Shown piece by piece: positions 36,124 through 47,717 of a stretch of DNA of 64,000 bases. Numbering within the stretch: the first letter of the stretch is position 1; each line of letters opens with the position of its first letter. The DNA lies in assembly GCA_019614645.1 (NCBI GenBank), contig JABWDB010000004.1:13702001-13766000 (forward strand), given 5' to 3'. The notes under the pieces are model-generated. The model was not told where the DNA came from and made no database searches. It saw only the letters and a list, made by a program, of their open reading frames with translations. Source of the DNA: Stratiolaelaps scimitus (lineage: Eukaryota; Arthropoda; Arachnida; Mesostigmata; Laelapidae). Position numbers and translations under genes: made by a program.

Positions 36124-36624
36124 GTAAGTAGCGAACAGTCGCATGTTTGTCATCGCTGCTGCTGCTGCTGCGGTAAATATATTTTTCACTTTGAAGGCGC
36201 CTGTTGACGCTGTTGTTGTTGTTGTTGTTGCTGCTGGCTGCTATTGCTGGTGCCATTCCACTGTCCCACTAAGCGTGTTTACTATTGTTTCTACAGCAAG
36301 GGTCTCGCGTGTCTCACGTATGTGTCGCGAAGTGTGTATATCGGTGAGCTCGTGAATGGTATAATATGTTTCTCCTTTGCGAATAGCTTCGTAGTCTGCT
36401 AGATTTCCGTATGTAATATGTGTGTTGTCTGTCATTGGTCTGTGTGTGTGTGTGCGTGTTAGCCCTGTTTAGGTAGGTGGCTGTTCCCTATTGGGGGGGG
36501 CTTTCATTTGTCTAATGCTGGTGATGGACGGAGGTCTCTGGCCTGCCGTTCGGGCTCCTGGAAGAACGCACCACTGGAAAGCACTGACTAGCGCTCTTGT
36601 GTATAAACGTCTCCGATAACAAAG

Positions 36625-36779
36625 GCTTGTTTTCATATGCTGAGGACGATGACAAAAATGAATTAAAGATGACAATGCCCTCGGCTAGCGGCATTTGGGC
36701 GAGCGAACCAAAACTGCCCGGAGCAGAATTGAGTTCAGCTCTGCAGCTGGCACAACTTTGTCTATACAACAGTAGCTAG
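36625..36779 (+). CDS. Candidate last exon, protein not recognised
   Basis: After an acceptor ending GATAACAAAG the frame enters in phase 1, as supplied by the exon at 35869, and runs 50 codons to TAG at 36777-36779. It reads LFSYAEDDDKNELKMTMPSA, then GIWASEPKLPGAELSSALQ and ends LYNSS. Composition is non-repetitive and protein-like. The acceptor's pyrimidine tract is mediocre and no AATAAA is obvious nearby. The minus strand is also open here for 85 codons (36769 to 36512), so strand choice rests on phase and splice signals. Confidence 0.35.
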
Positions 36780-39629
36780 TTGCTGGCGAATAGTTGCTCC
36801 TAGTTGGAGTCAGTATTGGCACTTAGTACCCGTAGGAGTGCTACTGTTTGGAACATCGTAGCATTCTAACTGTGACGATGCTCGTAGTATCTATTACAAT
36901 AGCACGGGAAAGGTGAAACACCACACTTGGGTCGTTGGAACGTACCAAATCTATAAATCTGCTTTTCTCGTTGGCTCGCTCGTCGCCGTCTCGTCAGAGA
37001 CAACCGAAGCTTCGAAGATGTTCACGTAGATATGTCTACTTAGTTTTGTTCATTCATTGATATTGAATTGATCTAAAGGACGATGAAATACAATTCGCTG
37101 GCGGTAGCTCTACGAGGGGACTAGAGGCTAATAATGAGATAAACTGTGAGAAAACAATGAGATAAACTGCTACTACCCCTCTAGATCAAATTGTGCACGC
37201 ACTTCGAGTGTTTCACAGTGGTTCTCAATAATCTTACATTGACCCTAACCAATGTGACACGTTGAGGTGATGGCCGCGGCAGACCCCTGCCGGGGCTGCG
37301 TGACATGCTCAATATTTTTTACCTATCACTTAAAGGTATACCAGTAATAGCTAAACCTCTTTATCATTCTATACAACTTTGGCATTGCGTGCATAACTCC
37401 TCAACTCCCAGTCTTGTATTGACCCGAAGAGCAGCCTGAACGTAAAGGATTCATTTGCTTCGACTTCGCCGTATTCTATGCGCCAAGTCGAAAATGCGCC
37501 CTGGTGAAAAGGACATCTCCGAGGAAAATCACGTTCATTTGTAAAAGTACAAAAAGCTGCCTCTAATTTGTGCCGACGGCCCCGAAAACGGCGAGACCTC
37601 AGAGCTTCGATGCGTTTTCGAGCATAGGCCGCGGTATTTTACGAGATATTTACGAGAAAGCACAATCGTGAACAGGACATGTCTCGAAAGGATTCAGATT
37701 CATGTATAAACTAAATCGACACTTTTTCCTCATAGATTCGACTGTTGATTGGAGTAAAGGAGGCATTTCAGGTCGTTATCTCGACAAGTGTTGAACAATT
37801 TGCGAAAACCCAAAACATAAATGTCACTGATTGTTGATTTCGCCCCGTTCTAACTCGCGTTTCCTACCCGTCGTGCAATTACAGTCGTTGTATAGTAACC
37901 CATTAGCTAAACTATAGCCCTCGGAATTAATCGTACTTGGCCTTAGGATGGCATGAGTAGCAGGCAAGGAACGAGCGGGGGCGCAACAGGATAACTGAAA
38001 CAAGGCAATGTGTTAGGTCGTAGCAGGACGACAAGCTTAATGAAACCGTGTAATTTTAGCTATGTTGAACTAATCGGCAAACTGCGATGAGATCTGATGA
38101 GTTCAAATGACACTTCAAGTAGTCCCTTTGTCTTCAACCGAGTGGCAGGTTCGCTGTACACTTTCAATTAGCGAACGAGATACCTGCACCAGGGGATAAG
38201 CGGATTTGTGCTGCTAAGACGAAATAGTCCGAACCACACAGGTCACTCTGAATGCGATCAGTAAGCTAGGTTTGCTAAAAGTAGCAGAATAATCTCCCGC
38301 TGACGAGGACCACATCGATCAAAACCGTGGAAACACGACGCCAAGTCTGGATGTCCATCGAGGCGCGCAATACGCTTTCATGTTTGACGCGGTTCAGTAC
38401 CGAGCAGTGCTGCCGAGCGGTGAGAGCCACTCGTTCCAGCTATCATTATACTAAGGAGGTGAAACCATCCGACAATATGTAGCCGGCGCAATTCCTTGTC
38501 TTCGTGGGTGCACCGAGTGATGATTATCTATGACCCGGCAATACGGGCCACATACAGTTTTTTTTTGTTGCCGCGCGATATATATTGAGCGTAGTATGGT
38601 GCAGTGGTAGTATCATAGTATTAAATTTCGCCTGGTCCAATGGATCATGGGGGCCAGGCAATCTTCAGTTTGCTCGTTTTTCTGCGGTTAGTTTGTTTGT
38701 TTGTATGCACCATACGTCTGTCTGCCTTCCTACCACGCTCCTGATCTGACGTCCAATCATTCGAAGATGGCCAAAGAGGGAGAGAGAGGGAGCAAGCAGC
38801 ACAATACCCGGTGAGTGGTGCACACATATATATATATAGGTATATATTTGTACGGCACATACCAGAACGCCGTGTGTAGGATAAACTACATTAGACTATA
38901 TTAGCCTACCGGACCAGATTGTCTGTCAGCTTGCCCGCCTGCCTGCCTGCCTGCCTCTTTGCGTGGTCGGTGCTGCTTTGCGGAATACGCGTGACTTCCT
39001 TTAATAGCTTTCATCCACCGACAGCTTTTACTGCACCTATATATGAATAAATTAGTTGAGTGCTCTCGATGATTGAATGAAAGCAATCACACAGACGGAA
39101 AGAGAAACTGCAACAGCAGCAGCAGCAGATGCCTTCGCGGTAACGCACGGTGCGGATGTAGTTCGGCTGGATACGCAGATATATATATATATATATATAT
39201 ATAATCAGTAGTTGTACTTTTAGTGAACTGGAATTCGGTGAACTGAGAAACCGAACACAACATGGTTCTATATATGTACATAAATATGTTTATCTCATCG
39301 GGAGCTACGAAGTAGGGTGACAAGATACCCAATGGTAAGTTTCGATACATTTGTGTTCATCCGTCCTCGCAAAAAGTGCACATAGCTGGTATCGCCGTGT
39401 ATCTCCCTTCTCTTTGGCTGAAAATAATAGAGTACTTGCATATTACTGAAAATAATATTGTGGCCGGCTCAGCTATCGAGCAATGTGTTATCTCGGCACA
39501 GAACTAGAGAAACTATAAAACTGAGAATATCTGTGGAGAAATTTTGTGTTATCTTTGTATAAATGAAACCGTTTGGTTTTTTCAGCCGTTTCATAACACT
39601 GACACATGCATGCATATAATTGTATACAG
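36780..39629. other. Non-coding stretch, no supported feature
   Basis: No frame over 60 codons exists from 36780 to 38640 on either strand. A 14-base direct repeat AATGAGATAAACTG occurs near 37133 and 37165. (TA)n arrays lie at 38825-38838 and 39179-39203. GCCT units lie near 38937-38955. Confidence 0.4.
39179..39203. repeat. (TA)n microsatellite
   Basis: Twenty-five bases of alternating A and T in non-coding DNA. Confidence 0.85.
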
Positions 39630-39865
39630 CGTACGGTAACGAATATTTGGATCAGCTAACTACTAAGAAAAAACGCCGGAATAAACGCTCGTATCATTTC
39701 GCGTTGAATTCACCATACGATTCTTCTGGTACGGGTTCATTTTGGATCTCAAGCGAAAGAACGTCTTTTCAATTTCGATCGACGCCAAAGTATGGACGCG
39801 CAGCATATGGGCCTAGCCCACATCGAATGATAGATTGCTACAAACACATACAACGATATGGCTAG
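39630..39865 (+). CDS. Candidate last exon with a basic cluster
   Basis: An acceptor ATTGTATACAG ends at 39629 and a phase-1 frame runs 77 codons to TAG at 39863-39865. The text is varied and aromatic-rich: AYGNEYLDQLTTKKKRRNKR, then SYHFALNSPYDSSGTGSFW and a tail ending KHIQRYG. The KKKRRNKR cluster could be a nuclear localisation signal or a prohormone-convertase site. The acceptor is in an AT-rich context without a strong pyrimidine tract, and no upstream exon is linked to it, so a chance ORF cannot be excluded. No family is recognised. Confidence 0.25.
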
Positions 39866-40449
39866 CGCTGCTGATGAGGGAATCACCAGACAGCAGTCGC
39901 ATTGGACATAAAAATGAACACTTTTCACTATTCTATGTAATGGTTACGAAGACATCAAGATCTGGAAAATTACGTCTGTCGCTTGTTATGACATTATCAT
40001 ATTATGTCAACTAGTTTTCGAATCACTATATATATTTATATATATATAATGCACTGGGCGAGCCCGAATTCAGCAGGGCTTGAACGATGGGTTGTCGGAA
40101 ACCTTGAAGACGCCCAACAGTCTGTGACCCCGGCAGTTCAGTGGCTCCCGGCAGCGACCAACAAACGAAATTCTTTGATTCGTTTCTGCTGACAGCCGCT
40201 CGATTGACGATTGCTTACTTCCATGATTATAAATATGGCCACATGTATTCACCACCAACGCCGCCTCGGCCGCCGTGGTCTGCCCGCAGAATACCGACAC
40301 ATTCGAACTATATATATATATATATATATATATACATTCACTCAATATTGTGCTATAGATACCTGCGCTGTAAAAAAAAAGTGGGCCGATTTAGTGCAGG
40401 GTTTACGTCAATGACAAAACGCCTCTGCCTGCTAAAATCATCCTCTGCT

Positions 40450-41050
40450 GAGAGTGTACCTTTTCCCTAGAGTCGGTACGCTTGGCATTACTTCGATCTC
40501 ATTACTCTTAGGTGTGTACTGCTCCGGCTGGTGTCCTATGTCCGGGTGCCTTAGTCTTCTCTACGACTATTTTGGCTTCCATGTTGAGATCCTGTCCGGG
40601 GATGCTCGTTCCTCTAATCCCCGGCCCACATTGGCGGGAATACGCGAGAAGAGACTGGTGAAGGAGGAGAGGCAGGCAGGCTAATCTACTCGAGAGGTAC
40701 CGATTGCTCGGTCCACCTGTGCCTGGCTCACCTAGGTGCGAATGCGCGGGGGAAGCCCGCTCTAGCTAACCGTGGAGCAGCCTCCGAGGCCCCCCGGGGG
40801 GGGGGGCTTTGGTGGCTCACTCGGGCCCTTCTGTGTCTCTCCTTACTCTCCTTAGCTCGATGATCCCCATATTGCAGTCCAACCACATCCTGAGGTCTGG
40901 CATCGGGCTTTTGGTCCAGCGCCCCTTCGTCACTCCGGGAGTAACCTGCGTCTACGCTTGTTGCCAGGAGTCGGGGTGGCCCTCCGGGAGATGCTCGGAT
41001 TCCCACAGAGGCTTCCAGCCGGGAGCCTGAGGCCTCATTCTCTCGTTAGC
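40450..41050. repeat. GC-rich block, possible retroelement fragment
   Basis: About 600 bases of much higher GC content than both flanks, with a poly-G tract (40796-40807). Frames are open on both strands (76-93 codons) with no splice borders. The abrupt composition change suggests an inserted sequence such as a 5'-region piece of a non-LTR retrotransposon, but no reverse-transcriptase or RNA-binding motif is visible and no target duplication was found. Confidence 0.25.
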
Positions 41051-42556
41051 AGATCCCAGGGTAACATTTGGGCTAAGGCCAGGAGAACGCCGGAACGAAT
41101 GTTGACCTTACTACCAGAACGTCGCACGATTGATGAAGCACGAATAAATGGAACCCAGATTAGCTTCAGATGTTCCGATCAATTGCAGTACTACACCAAG
41201 GTTATGGCAATACCGCACTAATTTTAATCATCTGCAAAATGTTGCAAACTGCAATATCTAAGTAGTTTTGCTTTCCTTTAGTAATTCAACTCTTGTTTTA
41301 ATTACTAGAAGTCTTTTCATAAATGTATCTGGTAGATTATCGACTTGCGGCGTATTGCGTACATCGTGCATGTAAAGTCTGTCGAAATCGAAACCAAATT
41401 ACATTGGACGTCACAGGTATGCAACACGTTCGATTATGTGACAAAATCACTATTTTCACAATCCAAATCTTCAATATTGTCGTAATTAAGTAATTGCATA
41501 ATTCATTTGCAGCATATTTGCGCAGAGTGTCCCGTCTTCATATGGTGCGCGCACATTATGGCGAGCGCCGTCACTGCGCTGACTTGATCGAGAAGGAGAC
41601 CTAGTGGCCTCCCGATTCACAATAATGGAAATATGGGGGCACCTTGCCCAGATGATGACAAATAGAAACTAGATAAGACGCCGCAGACTTGCATTGAAAT
41701 TGAAGAAAATTTCGATTACGATCGGTTTTTTTTGCTAGAAATCGGAACCAGCTCGAACTCAAACAACTCAGGTACACAATACACAGGGAAAGGGTAACCT
41801 TGGGATGAATTGCAGTCTTCTGATAGGAGTTGCTTTAATGTTCGTCGGATTTGTAACTTTTTGATTGAGAATATATATGATTGCAGATATCCTTCAGTGC
41901 CGATGTAGGTCACGGTATTGCATCCTAAATATATATCTCAGATGCATTCATTTGACGTTATGGACGAACCGGAACAAATCGATTTCACATGTCTTGTTTA
42001 TTGAATCGAACATACGCTTATTTCTGCTCTAAAAGGGTCTGTTAATATCAAGACTCACTGGAAGACTAACAATGATGCAAAAAGGTGTCATCAATATATT
42101 AATATGGCATGGGATTTGGTTGCCCATACCACAAGAACGTAGACGAATCCCAAACGCGTTGCCCGTTAGCTCGCTTCGGCTGCACTCACCTTGCACTGTT
42201 CAAACAATGCCATCTCAAGTGACAGGCATTGTATTTGTGTATTAAAAACAAACAAAACGAATGTTGTAATACTAATAATTGTATAATATTATACAGACAT
42301 TAGCACGATTGTCTATCAATCGAACGATGATCCGTCAGACATCGTCATTCTATCTACGACATACACGAGATATATTGTAATTTCTAACATCATACAAGAA
42401 CATACTAATATATACAACGACGATTTAATCGACAATTTCTAAAAAAAAACGAAGATACCGCTACCAGTGCTGGCGGCAGCGGTCTGCAACAGTGTAAATA
42501 AAATAGAAATTTTGAAGAATTCAAACACATCCTCACTCACATAAATAGACACAGAC

Positions 42557-42562
42557 ATATAT

Positions 42563-42595
<33 letters not shown>
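42557..42595. repeat. (TA)n microsatellite, interrupted
   Basis: Two TA blocks separated by a single phase break, about 39 bases in all. Confidence 0.85.
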
Positions 42596-43428
42596 GCATA
42601 CATACATATTCTACATCAATACACGCACAGAAATTCACCCAATTGTCTATCACCGTCTGGCCGTATGTGATTGTGTGTATGTGTTTTTTTTTTACCGCAA
42701 TCGAGTGATCCCCCACCGCCTCCAGAGGGTGGCGGTGATGACGGCTGAAACCGCGGGGTGACGGTAATGGTTGCGGTCCACAATAGCCACAAGTAGCTGC
42801 CACCACCACTATTACTAATACTACCTGCTATTCCTGCCGCCGCCGCCGCCGCCACTCGTGATAGCCGCTTCAATCGCTGGTGTTGGCGAGGCAAACATTA
42901 CCGACTGGTCCGGCGAACGCCACTGGGTGTTCTACAGCCGATGACAATTGGATGAATAATAGCAGTAGGCATAGTACGAGTGACGGAGGAAAAATGGCAC
43001 GCGTCGTGCGCGAGCCAGCCACGAAACAGAAAAAGATCGTCGATGCCAATGATTTCAATCGGTGCCGCGGCCTGTTGCGGGTGTTCACTACGTGTTCAAT
43101 GTGTTTTGCGAGATCTGTTCGGAACTGTTCGATGTGCTGATGCAGTGGGCGAACTTCTGATATGGGAATTTCTGTGTGGTTAACCTCACACCCTAATAAT
43201 AATAATAATAATAACAACAATGCAATGATAATAGCACTAACGACCAACGCTGGTGGCGATGGTGGGGGGCTGTGATCGTGATAGTTCTTGTGCCGCTACT
43301 CATACTCACTCGCGACTTCTGAGTAGAATGGGCAACAAAAATGAACCAACTCGAATGAATACGGAATCGAGCGGCATACGAAATAGGATGCACCTACATA
43401 GAAATCTGCTTTGTTGGTTTCGAAAAAG

Positions 43429-43536
43429 GTATAGAGATCAACGTGGCGAGCCTAGCGGACAGGGTGGCTGACGGCTTCTACAGTGGATACAAGCTTCACG
43501 CTACGAAGAAGAAATACGCCTTTTACGTGAAGCCCA
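43429..43536 (+). CDS. Internal phase-1 exon, protein not recognised
   Basis: An acceptor with tract CTTTGTTGGTTTCGAAAAAG and a donor CCCA|GTACGT bound 108 bases (36 codons), phase 1 in and out. The residues read IEINVASLADRVADGFYSGY and then KLHATKKKYAFYVKP. Third codon positions are mostly G or C (GTG GCG AGC CTA GCG GAC AGG GTG), unlike the flanking AT-rich DNA, and this is the best codon signature in the right half of the window. I cannot name the family. The next phase-compatible exon I see is at 47575. Confidence 0.55.
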
Positions 43537-46500
43537 GTACGTGTCTGGCACACACACACAGTTACCCCTCTATGAAAATGGATAAAACAGGTATATAGAT
43601 CAAATCCCTATTGTGTACTACTTCTGATTGTTGAAATGTACCGAGACATTACCGTACTATACGCATTCGGTATTCGGCTGTAGGGACAGTGCAACGTGAA
43701 CAGTTTCGGCAGGAATATACTCTACAAAGTTACTCTGAATTAAGCTAATCCACAATGGCAGCCCATAGCAAGCGATCTGAACACAAAGCCTGACTGAAAA
43801 AGGTCGACCGCTTAGCACTGAACTTAAAAGTGATATTTACCGGGTAGCTCTCCCGCTATAGTATAATAGCTCACCTGTCAATATATCTCGCTCATGTGTT
43901 ACCGGCATTGTAACCGCTCGTAATGTGGCTCGGCTTTCTGTAACGATCAATCATATTGGGCCCTACATATATATATATACGCCACAAAAGCTGACCAGTG
44001 AGAATGTTCAATGGGAACAGCTCTTCTCTGTGAAGTCACACGATAACTAGTTAGTAATTCTGTTCAATAGGGAGGTAACCAGTTTGGCAGTTCCCATGGA
44101 ACCTTCAGCGGTGAGCGCTTAAGGGCTCTCCCTTTCAAAATGGATTCTTCTCACAGAGGACAAACCCATTGTTATGCTCGAGTCCTGCCAAGCTATTATT
44201 GGTTTTAGTTACTATTTCATATCGTCGCGGTTAAGGTTCACACAAAGATCTTCACCAGTTAACGTTGAAATATCTTCAAGCCTGCGGTTCTTCTAGGTAA
44301 CTACATTTCGGCAACTTTATTACTAATATTATACTGATAACTACTAGAGCTCTGGTGGGTGCATGCGATATGAATGATGGTCCCACAGTTCAGTAATGAC
44401 TATCATTGACGAATAATGACAATGGTTCCTAATTCAATGATTCATGAATTCCAATTCTCTCAATTAATGACAATCGATTCTGATATGTTATTATCATCTT
44501 ATGATAGCAAAGCAGATTTTGTTGACCAAATGACAATAATTGTGAAAATAAAGTATTATTAAGATTAGTTTTGCAACTAGAAATTGTTGTTCATGGCGAA
44601 GATGGTTAAGAAATAGTAGCATATAGTGCCAGAACAAAAAGTCCATATTCTGAATAAGAAAGAACTCACTAATCACCTTTATGAAATTCTAACTCTTGGA
44701 TTAAACACGGCATGCAGTACTAAGTCCATTTACATAGACAATAAAGTTCTGCCCCCCAAATCAATGAAATTTCATCAAACCACAGCCCTGACTGGTTGTA
44801 TGATTCGTATATACCGAAGGCTGATTCGATCGCCCTGATGGCCACAATTTTAATTATTATACAATATATACGATCAGTATTCGTGCGGAAGACAACTCAA
44901 TTGTCCTCTACGGAACACAAGAGGCGGATTTAGAACTACTGTCTAACATACATCGAGCTACTCCCGTATCGCTGCATGTCCTTACATGAAATTACAGAGG
45001 TGCTGGTGCAAAAAACGCTTTGCCTGCAAAGCACGGATTGATTTTCAACAACTCTGGATATTGTGGAAGGAATGGTAATGAATAATGAGATACAAAAACC
45101 CGCCGTTGGTACACCATTAATCCAATGAGAACTCATTAGCCATTCGTATCAGGGTATGTGAGAAAGAACATGGCTTCGAAACATGGCTTCGAGATATCAC
45201 GCGCCAAAAACAACAAAACTTATATGATATAGCACACACACACGCACACACATACAGAGACATATATCGCACCACTGTGGGGTCTTGGCCCACTGTACTT
45301 GTTTCAAATAAATAAACAAATGAAGACCATCACATCACACGACATAGAGCAAGGTCGAATAATACCTCTCTTGCGGACACTCTGATATTCAGATATCAGC
45401 CAGCATCGGATACCCGTTGTTGTTCCGTGCCAACAAAACCGACGGCATCTCAATCTACATGTTCCTCCAGATGCTGATCATTTTAGCTACGCCTTGTAAG
45501 GTACTGTTCGTCGAGGTTAGATCAACTAGAGTATTATATATACGAGTATGCATGCAGACAAAAACCTGAGCGGTTCTTCATTTATCTAATGCTCGCTAAA
45601 TAGGTAAACTCATGTTGATCGGCAATTGGAGACGAGAAGGCAATGAAAGTATATTATAGAGAATGAAGAATTGAGGAGGTATAGTCCTGATCGACAACTC
45701 GCCTGCCTAATTACCTGACGCAGTGGTGACCATAAACACATGCGATACTTATACGTAACGACCAGCAGACGCCTTGGTGCCTCGCACCAAGACCAGCGCA
45801 TTTGCGGTGGTGCCTTCGTTGCGGTCACGTGATGGTGCCAGTAGGCATACGCTGCCATGCGCCAAATGCAGCTCCAGGTTCTCCAGTGGAAACAGCTGAA
45901 GAAGGCAGTAGTAGTTGGACGCGGTCGAAGGCAACGATTGACCGGAAGCCGTTGAACGGACGGGGTTTCATTGCTGGTGAACTGGTTGTCAACGTCAGCT
46001 ACACACACACGCAGAGTCGCACACGTATACAGACAGACAGGCAGGCGGATACACAAATATTATCGACGTAGAATCTGTATATATATATATATATATATAT
46101 ATAGGAGCACAATACGGTTCGCATTTGAGCAACCGTCGACGTGTTGTCCAGATGTGGTGTCGCCACGAGCTAAATAACAGCGGTTGTCGGCCCGCGCAGT
46201 GGGCGGTGGTTGGCGCCATTCAGATTTCGCGTTTCAGCGGCCACGGCGACTTCTCCCGATGCCTATCTCCCTATCTAACTATCAATCTATCTCTCCATCA
46301 AGAGCTATCGTTATCGCTAGAACTAAATATAGCCCATAGAAAATAGTACAGCTGCTGCTGCTGCTGCTGCCGCGGCGGCGGCGGGCGTATCGATGTTATA
46401 CGCAGTGATGGGTGGCATACGCATAACGGCGGCTGAGAGTGGCTGCAGTTCGGCCCAGCCACCAAGGGTTAATCGTGTGCAAGCTACGACGCGTACAAAT

Positions 46501-47574
46501 AATGACGAGATCACAAAGAATGATGAATCTGTTATAGTGTGTAGATATTTATATTTTGCTGAGCGCGGCACACATACAGATTCATATACACATATAGATT
46601 CAGTGGCTTCACAAGAGGGTCGGCTTCGACCAGGTCAGCGACCTCTTGCTTACGAAGTGGACGCGATATGGCAGCAGCCAGGTGAGCAGGTATGCATTTG
46701 GCAACAGGCTATCATGCAAATGCAACGATTCGAGAAGAGCGCCGACTCATAATCTTACTGGGTGTGATCTTATTCACAGGATTAATTAGAAGTGCCACGA
46801 GTGGACGAGGTAGATTCGATGGGAATCGGGCGTATCTATCACCTTCTTTTGTCCAGGTTAGCGTGTTTTTGTTTTCTTAGATATCCGATGATGATACAAA
46901 TAGCTGGGCCTCGTACAACATGCGATAGCTATACAGAGCACAGATGTGTTGAGTAGAATTGAAATGCACATGTTGAACATTTACTCGATTTATCGATCGA
47001 AGTATGAAAGAGAGTAACCAGTTGTTGTTGTTAACATTTCTAATGATTTCTAAATGTTTGCACGACGCAAAGCTCCGCTGCGAGGATGGCACCACATCCA
47101 TCTTGATTTGCAGCACCACCTCTCTATCGCAGCATTGAGATAGACTGAGTCTTCACGGCTTTTCAGTAAAAACAAAAAGAAGCTACTCGCTTCTTTCAAC
47201 ACGTGCATATATATATATATATATATATATGTATGCGTGTGTATGTGTGCACGTGGAGTGATATATATATATATGTATATCATTCTTTACGAATAACCCT
47301 GATCATTACCAGACAGTCGTACGCTCACCCGCAATTTCACCCAAAACTGCTGACGCGAATATCCAGGCGCATCTATACACCTCTGTGGCATAACGCCGAC
47401 ATGCTCACGATTTGTTACGTGAACACGAAAGCCGGATACGAATTAGCGATGGATGAACAAAACCGAAATACGTCAAAAAGAAAAAAGAACAAACTACGAA
47501 AAAACCGAGTCAGCGGACTCGGGAACATCATCATGGTCATTTTTTATGCTGTTCATCGTGATGCTTACGTGAAG
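43537..47574 (+). other. Possible intron with simple repeats
   Basis: It contains (TA)n at 46078-46103 and 47206-47230, CTG/GCG triplets at 46351-46383, and a direct repeat ACATGGCTTCGA near 45170 and 45183. A short frame at 46618-46680 lies between CTTCACAAG and CAG|GTGAGC and could be a small exon (RVGFDQVSDLLLTKW), but its acceptor is poor. Nothing else is supported. Confidence 0.3.
46078..46103. repeat. (TA)n microsatellite
   Basis: Twenty-six bases of alternating A and T. Confidence 0.85.
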
Positions 47575-47717
47575 CTGAACTGCGAGACACCCGCCGGACA
47601 AGTCAGCTGGCAAATAGCGCTGCCCCAGTCGTTGTGTTACATACAGTTCAGTCGGAGGCGCCGATGGACGTCTCGTTTGCATACGCCGACATCTGTCGAA
47701 TGAGCTTGCCAAGCTAA
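47575..47717 (+). CDS. Candidate last exon, protein not recognised
   Basis: A pyrimidine-rich run (CATTTTTTATGCTGTTC) precedes the acceptor TTACGTGAAG. In phase 1 the frame codes 46 residues to TAA at 47715-47717: ELRDTRRTSQLANSAAPVVV, then HTVQSEAPMDVSFAYADICR and MSLPS. This phase is what the exon at 43429 supplies, so the two may be adjacent exons of one gene, giving KP-T-ELRD at the junction. Two other frames are also open across part of this stretch, and a GTAATA donor sits just after the stop, so the reading is provisional. Confidence 0.35.

Larger units (their letters stand above)
39866..43428. other. Non-coding stretch with a GC-rich insert
   Basis: It holds (TA)n arrays at 40309-40335 and 42557-42595 and the GC-rich block annotated separately at 40450-41050. 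Stretches 41230-41700 and 41940-42500 are AT-rich and show nothing. Short CGC/GCC runs lie near 42838-42852. Confidence 0.35.

Noticed and set aside
38590..38660. tRNA-like string TGGTGCAGTGGTAGTATCAT
   Set aside because: No B box GGTTCRANYCC follows at a proper distance and no cloverleaf can be drawn.
47203..47703. A 166-codon plus-strand frame
   Set aside because: It begins inside (TA)n repeats and passes through the intron-like part. Only its 3' end overlaps a likely exon, and there a different frame fits better.
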